NCBI GenBank assembly: GCA_027449885.1
Contig: DAIDKS010000006.1
Location: 1-37,637, forward strand
DNA: 37,637 nucleotides
Direction of reading: 5' to 3'
Origin: Acidimicrobiaceae bacterium
GTDB lineage: Bacteria > Actinomycetota > Acidimicrobiia > Acidimicrobiales > RAAP-2
Shown: piece after piece, positions 27,597-36,201 of the stretch
Numbering within the stretch: the stretch's first letter is position 1
How the letters are laid out: each line of letters begins with the position of its first letter
The notes under the pieces: model-generated
Database searches by the model: none
What the model was told of the DNA's origin: nothing
Seen by the model: the letters and a program-made list of their open reading frames with translations, nothing else
Program-made: the position numbers and the translations under genes

Positions 27597-29004
27597 GACC
27601 GACACCCCGCGCCCGGTCGTCGAGCGCATGATGCGCCCGCCGCTGCGCGACGGGGCCTTCTGGATCATCCAGGCGACGGTGCTCGCGATCGTCGGGCTCC
27701 ACTACTTCCTCGACATCCACCCGTCCCTCGCGGGCAACGCCCTCCCGACCGGCGTGCCCGTCGCCATCCTCGTCATCCCCATCGGCTACGCGGCCCTGCG
27801 CTACGGGCTGCCCGGCTCGGCCGCCACGACGCTCTGGACCGTGATCCTCTGGCTGCCCGACCTGATGCTGCCCCACGACGAGGGCCACGCCGGTGACGAC
27901 CTGATCAACTTCGCGATCATCATCCTCGTGGCGCTCATCTTCGGACGACGCGTCGAGGCCGAGCGCCTGGCCCAGACGCGGGCCGACGCGGCGACGGCCC
28001 GCACGCTCACCGTCGAGGCCGGTTACCGGCGCCTCTTCGAGTCGAGTCGCTCGCCGATCGCCGTCCTCGACGACACGGGTCGGGTGCTCGAGGCGAACCC
28101 GGCCGCCACCGAGCTCCTCGGGCCGGCCACCGGGCGACCCATCCACGAGGTCCTCGGAGCCGTCGACGAGACCCTGCGCACCGGATCGTCGCTCACCCTG
28201 GCGAACGGGCACGACTACCGCCTCGAGGTCGCGGCCCTCCCGCCGAGCGACGACGACCGCCGGCTGCAGATCACCCTCGAGGACGTCACCGCCGAGCGCA
28301 GCGAGGAGCGCCGGGCCCGGGCCTTCGCCCAGCAGGTGATCGCCCTCGAGGAGGATCAGCGGCGGCGCCTCGCCCGCGAGTTGCACGACGAGCCCCTGCA
28401 GCTGTTCCTGCACCTCGCCCGTCGCCTCGAGTCCCTCGGCGCGTCCGAGGGGGTCCCCGGCTCGGTCGCCGGGGCCCTCGCCGAGGCGCGTAACCAGGCC
28501 CTCGACGCCGCCACCCGTCTGCGCACCCTCGCTCGCGACCTGCGCCCCCCGGCCCTCGACCAGCTGGGCCTCGTCCCCGCGCTCTCGAGCCTCGTCGCCG
28601 ACGTCGAGGACCAGCTGGGCGTGACCGTCAGCTTCACCGTCGACGGACCACCGGCCCGGCTCGACCCCGACGTCGAGCTGGGCGCCTTCCGGATCGTCCA
28701 GGAGTCGCTGCGCAACGCCGAGCGTCACGCCCACGCGGCCCACGTGCGCGTGCACCTGGACTTCCGACCGGACTCGCTGGGCCTCACCGTCGTCGACGAC
28801 GGCCAGGGATTCGACGTCGAGCACGCCCCCCGGGTGGCCGGTCCGACCACGTCGCTCGGGCTCACGGGCATGCACGAGCGCGCCCGGCTCCTCGGGGGCA
28901 CCCTGCGAGTCCTCTCGACGCCCGGCGTCGGCACGACGGTCGAGGCGACGCTCCCGCGCCACGTGGCGCCGGCGGCCCCGGAGGCGCCCGCGGTCCGGGG
29001 CTAA
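27580..29004 (+). CDS. NarX/DegS-type sensor histidine kinase with a PAS domain
   Basis: 474 residues. About four membrane helices (27-44, 59-76, 80-97, 107-123) have only short outside loops, so the signal is probably sensed in the membrane or the cytosol. A PAS domain follows (about 148-235), then a HisKA_3 segment with phospho-acceptor H269 (RRRLARELHDEPLQ) and a HATPase domain (ESLRNAERHAHAAH, VVDDGQGFD, GLTGMHERARLLGGTL). This kinase type pairs with NarL-class regulators. No haem or Cys ligand motif is evident in the PAS domain, so the signal is unknown. The start overlaps the regulator by 17 bases. Confidence 0.92.
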   Translation: MIVATETDTPRPVVERMMRPPLRDGAFWIIQATVLAIVGLHYFLDIHPSLAGNALPTGVPVAILVIPIGYAALRYGLPGSAATTLWTVILWLPDLMLPHDEGHAGDDLINFAIIILVALIFGRRVEAERLAQTRADAATARTLTVEAGYRRLFESSRSPIAVLDDTGRVLEANPAATELLGPATGRPIHEVLGAVDETLRTGSSLTLANGHDYRLEVAALPPSDDDRRLQITLEDVTAERSEERRARAFAQQVIALEEDQRRRLARELHDEPLQLFLHLARRLESLGASEGVPGSVAGALAEARNQALDAATRLRTLARDLRPPALDQLGLVPALSSLVADVEDQLGVTVSFTVDGPPARLDPDVELGAFRIVQESLRNAERHAHAAHVRVHLDFRPDSLGLTVVDDGQGFDVEHAPRVAGPTTSLGLTGMHERARLLGGTLRVLSTPGVGTTVEATLPRHVAPAAPEAPAVRG

Positions 29005-29030
29005 CGTTCCTCTCGAAGAGGGAGGTCGTC

Positions 29031-30209
29031 ATGTCTCGTAGCGTCATCGTCGCCGGGAGCCGCACGCCCATCGGCAAGTTGGCCGGCGCGTTCGCCAGCC
29101 TCAGTGCCCAGGACCTGGGCGGAGCGGCGATCGCCGGGGCCCTGGCGCGGGCCGGGCTCGCGCCGGACCAGGTGGACGCCGTCCTCATGGGCCAGGTCAT
29201 CCAGGCCGGTCAGGGCCAGATCACGGCGCGTCAGGCCGCGGTGAAGGCCGGTATCCCCATGACGGTCCACGCCACCACCATCAACAAGGTCTGCCTCTCG
29301 GGCCTCCAGACGATCCACCTCGCCGACCTCATGATCCGTGCCGGCGAGGCCGAGATCGTCGTGGCCGGGGGCATGGAGTCGATGACCAACGCCCCCTACC
29401 TACTGCCCGGGGCGCGCAGCGGCTACCGACTGGGCGACCAGAGCGTCGTCGACTCGATGATGTACGACGGCCTCTTCTGCGCCTTTGACCGCTGCGCGAT
29501 GGGCCTCAGCACCGAGCGCTACAACGCGGGCCGCATCTCGCGCGAGCGCCAGGACGCCTTCTCGGCGCGTAGCCACGCCCTGGCCGCCGCGGCCATGGCG
29601 AGCGGACGCTTCGCCGACGAGATCGTCCCCGTCGAGGTGCCCCAGCGTCGCGGCCCGGCCGTGACGGTGAGCACCGACGAGGGCGTACGCGCCGACACCA
29701 CCGCCGAGGGGTTGGCCGGGCTCCGACCGGCCTTCACGAGCGACGGGACGATCACCGCGGGCAACGCCTCACAGATCTCCGACGGTGCGGCGGCCGTGAT
29801 CGTCATGTCGGCCGAGCGAGCCGCGGCCCTCGGTCTCACTCCGCTCGGGGAGATCGTCAGTTACGGCGAGGTGGCGGGTCCCGACGCCTCCCTCCTCCTC
29901 CAGCCGGCCCACGCCATCAGCCGCGCGGCCGCGAAGGCCGGTCTCGACCCGGCGGGCTTCGACCTCTACGAGATCAACGAGGCCTTCGCCGCCGTCGGAC
30001 TCGCCTCCGCCGACGAGCTCGGCCTCCCCGAGGACCGGATCAACGTGAACGGCGGCGCGATCGCCCTCGGGCACCCCGTTGGCATGTCGGGCACTCGCCT
30101 CGCCCTCACGGCGCTCACCGAGCTGCGCCGGCGCGGGGGCGGCACGGCCGCCGTCGCGCTCTGCGGCGGAGGCGGCCAGGGGGACGCCGCGATCCTGCGG
30201 ACCCTCTAA
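29031..30209 (+). CDS. Acetyl-CoA C-acetyltransferase (thiolase)
   Basis: 392 residues, a complete degradative/biosynthetic thiolase. C88 ([10 protein letters not shown]) is the nucleophile, H348 ([14 protein letters not shown]) activates it, and C378 ([11 protein letters not shown]) is the acid/base. The length and the GHP loop fit the short-chain acetoacetyl-CoA thiolases that feed polyhydroxybutyrate synthesis or the ethylmalonyl-CoA pathway. That would supply the substrate of the hydroxyacyl-CoA dehydrogenase at 15.2 kb. GGGAGG lies 6 bases before the ATG, and TAACGT overlapping the kinase stop may be its own -10 box. It converges with the phosphatase gene, overlapping by 4 bases. Confidence 0.93.
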   Translation: MSRSVIVAGSRTPIGKLAGAFASLSAQDLGGAAIAGALARAGLAPDQVDAVLMGQVIQAGQGQITARQAAVKAGIPMTVHATTINKVCLSGLQTIHLADLMIRAGEAEIVVAGGMESMTNAPYLLPGARSGYRLGDQSVVDSMMYDGLFCAFDRCAMGLSTERYNAGRISRERQDAFSARSHALAAAAMASGRFADEIVPVEVPQRRGPAVTVSTDEGVRADTTAEGLAGLRPAFTSDGTITAGNASQISDGAAAVIVMSAERAAALGLTPLGEIVSYGEVAGPDASLLLQPAHAISRAAAKAGLDPAGFDLYEINEAFAAVGLASADELGLPEDRINVNGGAIALGHPVGMSGTRLALTALTELRRRGGGTAAVALCGGGGQGDAAILRTL

Positions 30210-30724
30210 CGGGCGTCGGGCCGCACGACGCACACCACGCGGTAGTGCTCGCGACCGACGGGATGGTCATCGGCGAGGGCGAGCACGACGGCCTGAGCCG
30301 TCGGGAAGCGCTCGCGCAGCTCGTGCGGCGGGTCCTCGGCGAGCGTGAGGGCGAGCTCGTGGACCCACGGGTTGTGCCCGACGACGAGCAACGAGGTGGT
30401 GACCGGGTCGATCGCCGCGAGGTCGACGAGGACGTCCTCGGCGCTGACGTCGCGCACGCCGTTGTAGATGAGTGAGCTCTCCTCGACGCGCGCCACGAAC
30501 GGCGTGCCGGCGAAGGACCGTGAGAAGGTCTCCCGGGTACGCGTCGCCGCGCTCACGAGGGCCGTGACCGGGCCGAAGGGAGCGCCACCCGCGGGGTCGA
30601 GGGCCCAGGCGCGTAGGCCCTCGCACTGACGCCGGCCGCGCTCGGCGAGCACGCGGGTGCGGTCGTCGATGCCGAGCCCCGCCGGAATGGCCTTCGCGTG
30701 TCGAACGATGGTGAGGTAGCGCAC
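30206..30724 (-). CDS. SixA-like histidine phosphatase
   Basis: 172 residues of the histidine phosphatase superfamily. IVRHAKA at the N-terminus holds the phospho-accepting H9 with R8, and H117 in VVGHNPWVHELA is the second catalytic His. The short size fits the SixA subgroup, which removes phosphate from histidine phosphotransfer domains in E. coli; other members act on small phosphate esters. The nearby hybrid-free kinase pair gives no obvious HPt target. CAGGAT ends exactly 6 bases before the GTG start, suggesting a leaderless mRNA. The true substrate is unknown. Confidence 0.85.
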   Translation of the reverse strand: MRYLTIVRHAKAIPAGLGIDDRTRVLAERGRRQCEGLRAWALDPAGGAPFGPVTALVSAATRTRETFSRSFAGTPFVARVEESSLIYNGVRDVSAEDVLVDLAAIDPVTTSLLVVGHNPWVHELALTLAEDPPHELRERFPTAQAVVLALADDHPVGREHYRVVCVVRPDAR

Positions 30725-30760
30725 CCCCCCATCCTGCCCCCGCGTGGCGGGGCCGTCGCT

Positions 30761-30766
30761 TAGCGT
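30761..30766 (+). promoter_or_regulatory. -10 box of uppP
   Basis: TAGCGT ends 7 bases before the GTG at 30774, which favours that start over a GTG ten codons upstream. Confidence 0.5.
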
Positions 30767-30773
30767 GGGCCCC

Positions 30774-31673
30774 GTGCACGCGACCCTCTCGTACCTGCAG
30801 GCGGTGGTCCTCGGCCTCGTCCAGGGATTCTCCGAGCTCTTCCCCGTCTCCAGCCTCGGTCACGGCGTGCTGGTGCCGGCCCTGCTCGGCTGGAGCAACC
30901 TCGTCTCCAGCCAGGCCTCGACCGAGTCGTTCTTCCTCGTCTTCCTCGTCGGACTCCACGTGGGGACGGCGCTCGGCCTGCTCGTCTACTACCGGCGCAC
31001 CTGGATCGACCTCGTCGCCGGGCTCGCCCGTCAACTGCGCCGCAGTCGTCGTGACGGCGTCGCGACGCTGTGGCGCCTGAACGCCCCGGGGGTCGACCCC
31101 CAGTACCGTCTGCTCGCCATCCTGGCGATCGCCACCGTCCCGGTGGGCCTCGCCGGACTCGCCTTCGAGAAGTCGCTCCGGGTGCTCTTCGCGAAGCCGC
31201 TCGCCGCGGCCGTCTTCCTCACGCTGAACGGCGTGATCCTGCTCCTCGGGGAGCGGCTGCGCGGGGGCCAGGGTCGCCACGCCCGTCACCCCCATCTCGA
31301 CTCGCTCTCGGTAGGTCGCGCCGCCGGTATCGGCGTGGCGCAGATCTCGGCGCTGCTCGCCGGCATCTCGCGCAGCGGCGTCTCGATGGTGGCGGGACTG
31401 CTCGGGGGCCTCGACCACGAGGACAGCGCCAACTTCTCGTTCCTGCTCGCGACCCCGGTCATCCTGCTCGCCGGGCTCTACAAGCTCCCGTCACTCCTCG
31501 GGCCGCTCGGACACGGCGTGCGCGCCCAGGCCCTCGTCGGCGCACTCTTCGCGATGGGGGCCGCCTACGTCTCGGTGCGCTTCCTCGTCCGTTGGTTCAC
31601 GACGCGCACCCTGCGACCCTTCGCCGTCTACTGCCTCGTCGTCGGGATCGCCGCGATCGTCAAGTTCCACTAG
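30774..31673 (+). CDS. uppP: Undecaprenyl-diphosphatase (UppP/BacA)
   Basis: 299 residues with about eight membrane helices. The enzyme removes one phosphate from undecaprenyl pyrophosphate, recycling the lipid carrier of cell-wall synthesis; overproduction gives bacitracin resistance. The first signature is LVQGFSELFPVSSLGH (E21 and H30 catalytic); most members have SSSGH or SSTGH, so the Leu is a variant. The second is LLAGISRSGVSM with R200. A long cytosolic loop rich in Arg (about 85-105) separates helices. The start is the GTG at 30774. The gene overlaps recR through a shared CTAG. Confidence 0.92.
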   Translation: MHATLSYLQAVVLGLVQGFSELFPVSSLGHGVLVPALLGWSNLVSSQASTESFFLVFLVGLHVGTALGLLVYYRRTWIDLVAGLARQLRRSRRDGVATLWRLNAPGVDPQYRLLAILAIATVPVGLAGLAFEKSLRVLFAKPLAAAVFLTLNGVILLLGERLRGGQGRHARHPHLDSLSVGRAAGIGVAQISALLAGISRSGVSMVAGLLGGLDHEDSANFSFLLATPVILLAGLYKLPSLLGPLGHGVRAQALVGALFAMGAAYVSVRFLVRWFTTRTLRPFAVYCLVVGIAAIVKFH

Positions 31674-32272
31674 GCGTCGATGACGTGACGGCCCTCGAGG
31701 GCGCGTCCGAGGGTGAGGTCGTCGGCGAACTCCAAGTCGCCCCCCACCGGCAGGCCGCTCGCCGGCTGGGTGACCACCAGGTCGGGCACGTGCAGGAGCC
31801 GGCCGAGGTACATCGCCGTGGCGTCACCTTCGAGCGTCGGGCTGAGGCAGAGGATGACCTCGCGAACCGGACCGTGGAGCCGGGCGATCAGCTCGCTGAT
31901 GCGCAGGCGGTCCGGCGTCACCCCCTCCAGGGGATTGAGGACGCCGTGGAGGACGTGATACGTCCCGCGAAAGACGCCGGAGCGCTCGACGGCGGCGACG
32001 TCCGGGGGGCTCTCGACGACGCAGATGATCGACGGGTCGCGACGCTCGTCGGCGCAGATCGGGCAGAGGCCCCCGACCTCGGCGATGTTGCAGCACCGCT
32101 CGCAGAAGGCGAGCCGCGAGGTCATGTCGCCGAGGCTCGCCGCCAACCGGTGCACGTCCTCGGCCGGCTGGCGCATCAGCCAGAACGCGATGCGCTGCGC
32201 CGACTTGGGGCCCACTCCGGGGAACCGCCCGAGCTCGTCGATGACGGCCTGCAGCGGGGCGGGGTAGTTCAC
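31670..32272 (-). CDS. recR: Recombination mediator RecR
   Basis: 200 residues, the normal length. The N-terminal helix-hairpin-helix is FPGVGPKSAQRIAFWLM. The zinc finger has C57, C60, C70 and C73. A Toprim domain follows (CVVESPPDVAAVERSGVFRGTYHVLHGVLNPLEGV) and a C-terminal Walker-B-like strand. RecR with RecF or RecO loads RecA onto gapped DNA. The GTG start overlaps the dnaX stop (GTGA), so translation is coupled. A longer in-frame reading upstream is antisense-like shadow inside dnaX and is not used. The dnaX-recR order is widely conserved. Confidence 0.95.
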   Translation of the reverse strand: MNYPAPLQAVIDELGRFPGVGPKSAQRIAFWLMRQPAEDVHRLAASLGDMTSRLAFCERCCNIAEVGGLCPICADERRDPSIICVVESPPDVAAVERSGVFRGTYHVLHGVLNPLEGVTPDRLRISELIARLHGPVREVILCLSPTLEGDATAMYLGRLLHVPDLVVTQPASGLPVGGDLEFADDLTLGRALEGRHVIDA

Positions 32273-33963
32273 GACAGCTCCTCGGCGCCCGGGAACATCT
32301 CGGCGATCAGGTGCGCGGCGGCCGAGTCGACGACGACGACCTCCTCGTCGGATCCGCCCATCGTGTCGGACTCGACGTCGACCATCGCGTCCTCGGCGCT
32401 CACCGGCGGCGTCGCGGCCCGTCGCGGTCGGACGACCGGCGGGGCGGCGGCGACCCGGGCGTCGACCACCCACTCCACGGCCCACGGCCCTCCGAACTCG
32501 TGCTCGAGTGCCGCGCGCAGGCTCGGCACGACCTTGTCGCTGCCCTGACGGATCTCCTCGCTGGCGACCACGAGCGTGACCTGACCCGACTGGATCTCGC
32601 GCACCTCGGCGGCCCGGAGCACGAGCTGGGCCGCCCGCGAGGTGCGGGGCACCACGCGGTCGGCGAAGCGACGCCGCCACTCGCCCTCGTCCCCGGCGAC
32701 GACCGGCTCCGGCGACGGGGGCTCGGGACTCGGCGGCGCCACGGGGTCCGGAGCCGTCGCCGACACGACGGGCGGCGGCGAGGGAGGCGCGCCGATGGGA
32801 CGGCGTTCGACGGGCGGCGCGACGGGTGGCGTCGGACGAGCGGCGGCGTGCTCGAGTCGCGTCACGCGTTCGTCGAGGGACTCGATCGTGGTGTCGAGGT
32901 CCGGTCGGACCAGTCGGACGAGCGCCACCTCCAGCACCACGCCCTTGTCCGGTGCGCTCTTCGCGTCGCGCAGGGCCCGTCCGAGGGTCTCGAGGACGCG
33001 CACGGTTCGAGCGAGGCCGAGGCGTGCGCCCCACGCACTCAGTCGCGCTCGCTCCCCGTCGACGACGTCGGCGACCTCGGGGGCGATCTGGAGCAGGAAG
33101 GCCTGGCGGGCCTCCGCGGCCAGTTCCTCTCCGAGTTGCTCGGGATCCCACCCGTCGGCCGTCAGGCGAGAGAGTGCCACGAGGCAACGGGCGGCGTCGC
33201 CGTCGGCGAGTGAGTCCTCCAGGTCGCCCAGCGAGGGTCGCGACTCCGTCGCCCCCCCGGTCGCCACCAACTGGTCGAGGGCCGAGAGGGCGTCGCGCGC
33301 CGAGCCGCGTCCGAGTCGCACCGCCGACTCGAGGGTCGCCTCGTCGACGCCCAGGTGGGCGGCGTCGCGGACGTCCCGCAGGAGGCCGTGCAGGGTCTCA
33401 CCGGAGATGAGTCGGAACTCGAGGTGCTGGGTGCGCGACCGAATCGTGGGCAGCACCTTGTGGGGATCGGTGGTCGCCAAGACGAACACGACGTGGTGGG
33501 GAGGCTCCTCGAGGGTTTTGAGGAGGGCCGCCGCGGCGGACTTGGAGAGCTGGTGGACCTCGTCGACGATGTAGACCTTCCAACGCCCGGGCGTTCCGTG
33601 CCAGGCGCCCGCGGTGATCTCGCGAACGTCGTCGACCCCATTGTTGGAGGCGGCGTCCAGCTCGACCACGTCGAGCGACGTGCCGCGAGTGATCGCGACG
33701 CAGCTGGCGCAGACGCCGCAGGCGTCACCGTCGACTGGGTTCTCGCAGTTGAGCGCCTTCGCGAGGATGCGGGCGGTGGTCGTCTTGCCCGTTCCCCGGG
33801 GACCGGAGAAGAGGTAGGCGTGGACCACGCGATCGGCGCGCACGGCACCCTGCAGGGCCCGCACGACGTGCTCCTGACCGCGCAACTCGGCGAAGCGGCC
33901 CGGTCGGAAGCGCCGATAGAGGGCGGCGACGGCGTCGTCGGCCACGGCGGACGGGTCGGTCAT
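32269..33963 (-). CDS. dnaX: DNA polymerase III subunits gamma/tau
   Basis: 564 residues, the clamp-loader ATPase. Walker A is GPRGTGKTTT (54-63), the zinc ligands are C73, C82, C85 and C88, Walker B is IVDEVHQ (132-138), sensor 1 is TTD (164-166) and the arginine finger lies in SRTQ (R177). After about residue 370 comes a Pro-rich tau-type tail (PPVAPPVERRPIGAPPSPPP), then a C-terminal tau-like domain (WRRRFADRVVPRTSRAAQLVL). No obvious slippery A-run for a gamma frameshift is visible in this GC-rich gene, so probably only tau is made. TAGGCT lies exactly 6 bases before the ATG (leaderless). It is coupled to recR. Confidence 0.95.
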   Translation of the reverse strand: MTDPSAVADDAVAALYRRFRPGRFAELRGQEHVVRALQGAVRADRVVHAYLFSGPRGTGKTTTARILAKALNCENPVDGDACGVCASCVAITRGTSLDVVELDAASNNGVDDVREITAGAWHGTPGRWKVYIVDEVHQLSKSAAAALLKTLEEPPHHVVFVLATTDPHKVLPTIRSRTQHLEFRLISGETLHGLLRDVRDAAHLGVDEATLESAVRLGRGSARDALSALDQLVATGGATESRPSLGDLEDSLADGDAARCLVALSRLTADGWDPEQLGEELAAEARQAFLLQIAPEVADVVDGERARLSAWGARLGLARTVRVLETLGRALRDAKSAPDKGVVLEVALVRLVRPDLDTTIESLDERVTRLEHAAARPTPPVAPPVERRPIGAPPSPPPVVSATAPDPVAPPSPEPPSPEPVVAGDEGEWRRRFADRVVPRTSRAAQLVLRAAEVREIQSGQVTLVVASEEIRQGSDKVVPSLRAALEHEFGGPWAVEWVVDARVAAAPPVVRPRRAATPPVSAEDAMVDVESDTMGGSDEEVVVVDSAAAHLIAEMFPGAEELS

Positions 33964-33969
33964 GCCCGC

Positions 33970-33975
33970 AGCCTA
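33970..33975 (-). promoter_or_regulatory. -10 box of a leaderless dnaX transcript
   Basis: TAGGCT (33975-33970, minus strand), then GCGGGC, then the ATG at 33963. It lies just behind the SRP RNA gene. Confidence 0.55.
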
Positions 33976-33990
33976 CCGGGGGGCTGTGCG

Positions 33991-34103
33991 GGGTCCGAGG
34001 CCCAAAGCGACGGCCAGGCGATCCGTGGCACCCAGCCTGATCCGCTGAGAGCTGCTGGCTTCCACCCCTGACTCGGTTCACGAACGGCCGTCGCACGGGA
34101 CCC
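33991..34103 (-). ncRNA. ffs: Small signal recognition particle RNA (4.5S type)
   Basis: On the minus strand the apical domain is clear: GTCAGG, a GGT/GCC stem closing the GGAA tetraloop (34060-34057), then AGCAGC, i.e. the Ffh-binding symmetric and asymmetric loops. The usual TCC/GGA stem is replaced by GGT/GCC, a compensatory change that supports a real RNA. Below it CGTG pairs with CACG, then a perfect 9-bp helix GCGACGGCC / GGCCGTCGC, then GGGTCC / GGACCC as the outer stem. Ends are approximate. Its position between dnaX and tRNA-Ser is typical. It pairs with Ffh to target membrane proteins. Confidence 0.87.
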
Positions 34104-34195
34104 GGCCGCCGCTTTCGGTCTCGGCCGTATCAGGCTAGCGTGCGGCGCCCCGCGCCCCTCGGGGTAGCCTGTCCGGGCCCACGCGAGTGGGCGCT

Positions 34196-34283
34196 GGAGG
34201 AGTGCGAGAGCGGCCGAATCGGCACGATTGGAAATCGTGTGAAGGGAAACCTTCCGTGGGTTCAAATCCCACCTCCTCCGCCA
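34196..34283 (+). tRNA. tRNA-Ser (GGA anticodon)
   Basis: 88 nt including an encoded CCA. Acceptor GGAGGAG pairs with CTCCTCC, discriminator G, anticodon stem CACGA/TCGTG around loop TTGGAAA giving GGA, a long variable arm (class II) and T-loop TTCAAAT. It is the last core gene before the mobile region and a classical integration target. Confidence 0.96.
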
Positions 34284-34291
34284 CGGGGTCT

Positions 34292-34326
34292 TGACGAAAA
34301 TCGGACCCACCAGGTGACGAAAGTCG
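34292..34326. repeat. Pair of 12-bp direct repeats beside tRNA-Ser
   Basis: TGACGAAAATCG (34292-34303) and TGACGAAAGTCG (34315-34326) differ at one base and are 23 bases apart, starting 9 bases behind the tRNA-Ser CCA. They could be arm-type sites of an integrase or the end of the mobile region. Confidence 0.5.
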
Positions 34327-34436
34327 TGGCGCGGCGGCCGGGCGAGCCGATCGAGGCTCTGGAGACGTCGGCGAGCGTTCCCGGCGCGAGTTCAGCGGTA
34401 CTCGGCAGCGCTCGGAGAGTCGCGCGGAACGCGTGA

Positions 34437-34471
34437 GAGCCTCGCGGGACGTGTCAGGTCCCGCGAGGCTC
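34437..34471 (-). terminator. Perfect 14-bp hairpin behind the transposase
   Basis: Arms GAGCCTCGCGGGAC (34437-34450) and GTCCCGCGAGGCTC (34458-34471) surround a 7-base loop, beginning 20 bases after the transposase stop. There is no clear U-tract on either strand beyond TTT/AAA. It is a likely terminator or transcription shield, or an element-end structure. Confidence 0.6.
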
Positions 34472-34491
34472 AAAGCGGTGGTGAAGACGGG

Positions 34492-36201
34492 CTAGCTGCC
34501 CGGCGGGCTGGGGTCGTCGGCCGCCACGGACCAGAGGTTGCCCTCGACGTCGATCTCCTCGAAGCCGAAGTCCTCGGGGAAAGGCTCGTGGAGCGGGTCG
34601 GAGTTCTCGCCCGTGCGCTTGGCCCACTCGCGCACCAGGCGCAGGTTGGCGGCCATCACCTCGAAGGCGAGCATCAGGGTCGTCTTGATCAGTCCCATAA
34701 CTCGGCAGAAGCCCCGCCGGATGTTCTGGGTGCTCGGGTTGCGCAGGTTGCCGAAGATGCTCTCGACGTGGGCCCGCCGGCCGTACGATGCCTGCCACTC
34801 GGGGCTGCCCCAGTAGTCGCGCTGGGCGAGCTTGATGAGCGCGGCGCCGTCGACGACTCTCGTCGCCTGTGAGCATGAAGTCGGAAGATACGGACCGCTC
34901 GGCGGATTAGCGATGACGGGCAATCCTTCCGGGTAGTCCGCCGCGTAGGGGCAAAGCGCACACTGGAGCTTTCCCGCCCGGCCCGCGCAGATGTACTGCG
35001 CCTTCGCCTGATCCTTAGCACCCTCGGGAGCCCCCTGGTTGCGCACCGAGGCGTACCGCTGGCGCTCGGCGATCAGCTGATTGAAGCGCTCGATCTCGGC
35101 GACCTTGCGAGCGTGGACGAGGCGCTCGGCCTCCGTGGCGACCGGGCCGAGTGGTCCCACGCTCAGTTGTGCGGGTCGGGTGATGTGCCGCAGGTACTCC
35201 GGTGTCCTCTCGCAGTGCGGTACGCCGTCAATCAGCATCACTCCCTTGGCGTCGCGCGGACCGTGGTCGGCAGGGTGGATGTCCTGGACCTGGGCCAGGC
35301 CCAGGGCGCGAAGGGGCTCGGCCCAGTCCTTGGGCTTCTTGTAGGAGTAGCCCCGGTCGGCGATCACCTCGTCGATGTCAAAGCCTCGCTCCAGGAGCTG
35401 CTCCAGGGTTGAGATCGCTGGCGTGGTCACATCCGTTGCCGAAGGCTGAACCCGCATGGCGAGCAGGAGTTTCGGTCCGATGTCGGGACCGCCCACGCGC
35501 GGCACCGCCACCGCCGCGGTCAGCTCGTAGCCGTGGTTGTACTTCGACTTGGAGTCGTAGGTCCTGGTGCGGTATCCCGTGCGGGCATCGGGGTCGGCCG
35601 AGTAGTAGTCGAACTTGGACCGGTCCTGCTCCGCAAGATCCTCCTCGCCCTCACCCTCGAGCTCGTCGCTCGCGGCGCCGGCAACATCCTTCGCGCGCCG
35701 CTTGGACTTGGCGAAGGACTCGACGCCCGAGCCGTCGACGGCGATGGAGACGGCCTTCGCGTAGTTGGCCGGGATCGTCGCGCCGATGAGCTGGTCGATG
35801 ATGCCCTCGAAGCGCTCGCGCCGTGCGTCGCGCAACGCGTCGTCGAGTTCGGGGGCGCTCGCCGAGGTGTAGACGAGGCGACGCTCGATGGCCGACATGA
35901 GATAGCGCACCTGGCGAATGGAAATGGGTCGCGACATCGTCCTCGGATCGTCCTTCACGCGCACGCCGATCGCGTTCTGCAGCGAGCGCGACAGCTCGCG
36001 AGTAAGCGTCGCGTAGATGTTGGTGAAGGTGAGGGGCAGCGAGCGACTCGCCGTGAGGACGGCGCCCGCGAGGAAGACCTCGACGGCGAGACCGCGCGGG
36101 CGGCCCTTGCCCTCGGGCGAGAGCAGCTGCTCGATCTCGCGGGCCACGCCGCTGCGCTGGATCGCCGCGGCGACCAACTTGTACTCACAGAGCCGAATCA
36201 C
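34492..36201 (-). CDS. DDE transposase, IS4/IS1182-like
   Basis: 569 residues. The catalytic triad is readable: D156 in SIAVDGSGV, D282 in DEVIADRGYSYK and E480 in the Y473-x2-R476-x3-E480 signature (SYGRRAHVESIFGNLRN). Between the second Asp and the Glu lies a cysteine group, C405, C414, C417 and C443, probably a zinc-binding insertion. The N-terminal 110 residues are helical and Arg-rich, likely for end binding. The gene is full length. Its GTG start overlaps the stop of the integrase-like gene (GTGA), which is unusual for an insertion sequence. No terminal inverted repeats could be found, since the right end is outside the window. The exact IS family is uncertain. Confidence 0.85.
   Translation of the reverse strand: MIRLCEYKLVAAAIQRSGVAREIEQLLSPEGKGRPRGLAVEVFLAGAVLTASRSLPLTFTNIYATLTRELSRSLQNAIGVRVKDDPRTMSRPISIRQVRYLMSAIERRLVYTSASAPELDDALRDARRERFEGIIDQLIGATIPANYAKAVSIAVDGSGVESFAKSKRRAKDVAGAASDELEGEGEEDLAEQDRSKFDYYSADPDARTGYRTRTYDSKSKYNHGYELTAAVAVPRVGGPDIGPKLLLAMRVQPSATDVTTPAISTLEQLLERGFDIDEVIADRGYSYKKPKDWAEPLRALGLAQVQDIHPADHGPRDAKGVMLIDGVPHCERTPEYLRHITRPAQLSVGPLGPVATEAERLVHARKVAEIERFNQLIAERQRYASVRNQGAPEGAKDQAKAQYICAGRAGKLQCALCPYAADYPEGLPVIANPPSGPYLPTSCSQATRVVDGAALIKLAQRDYWGSPEWQASYGRRAHVESIFGNLRNPSTQNIRRGFCRVMGLIKTTLMLAFEVMAANLRLVREWAKRTGENSDPLHEPFPEDFGFEEIDVEGNLWSVAADDPSPPGS

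Noticed and set aside
32273..33187. N-terminal extension of recR into dnaX
   Set aside because: The extension is a shadow of dnaX; a GTGA overlap start gives the standard RecR length.
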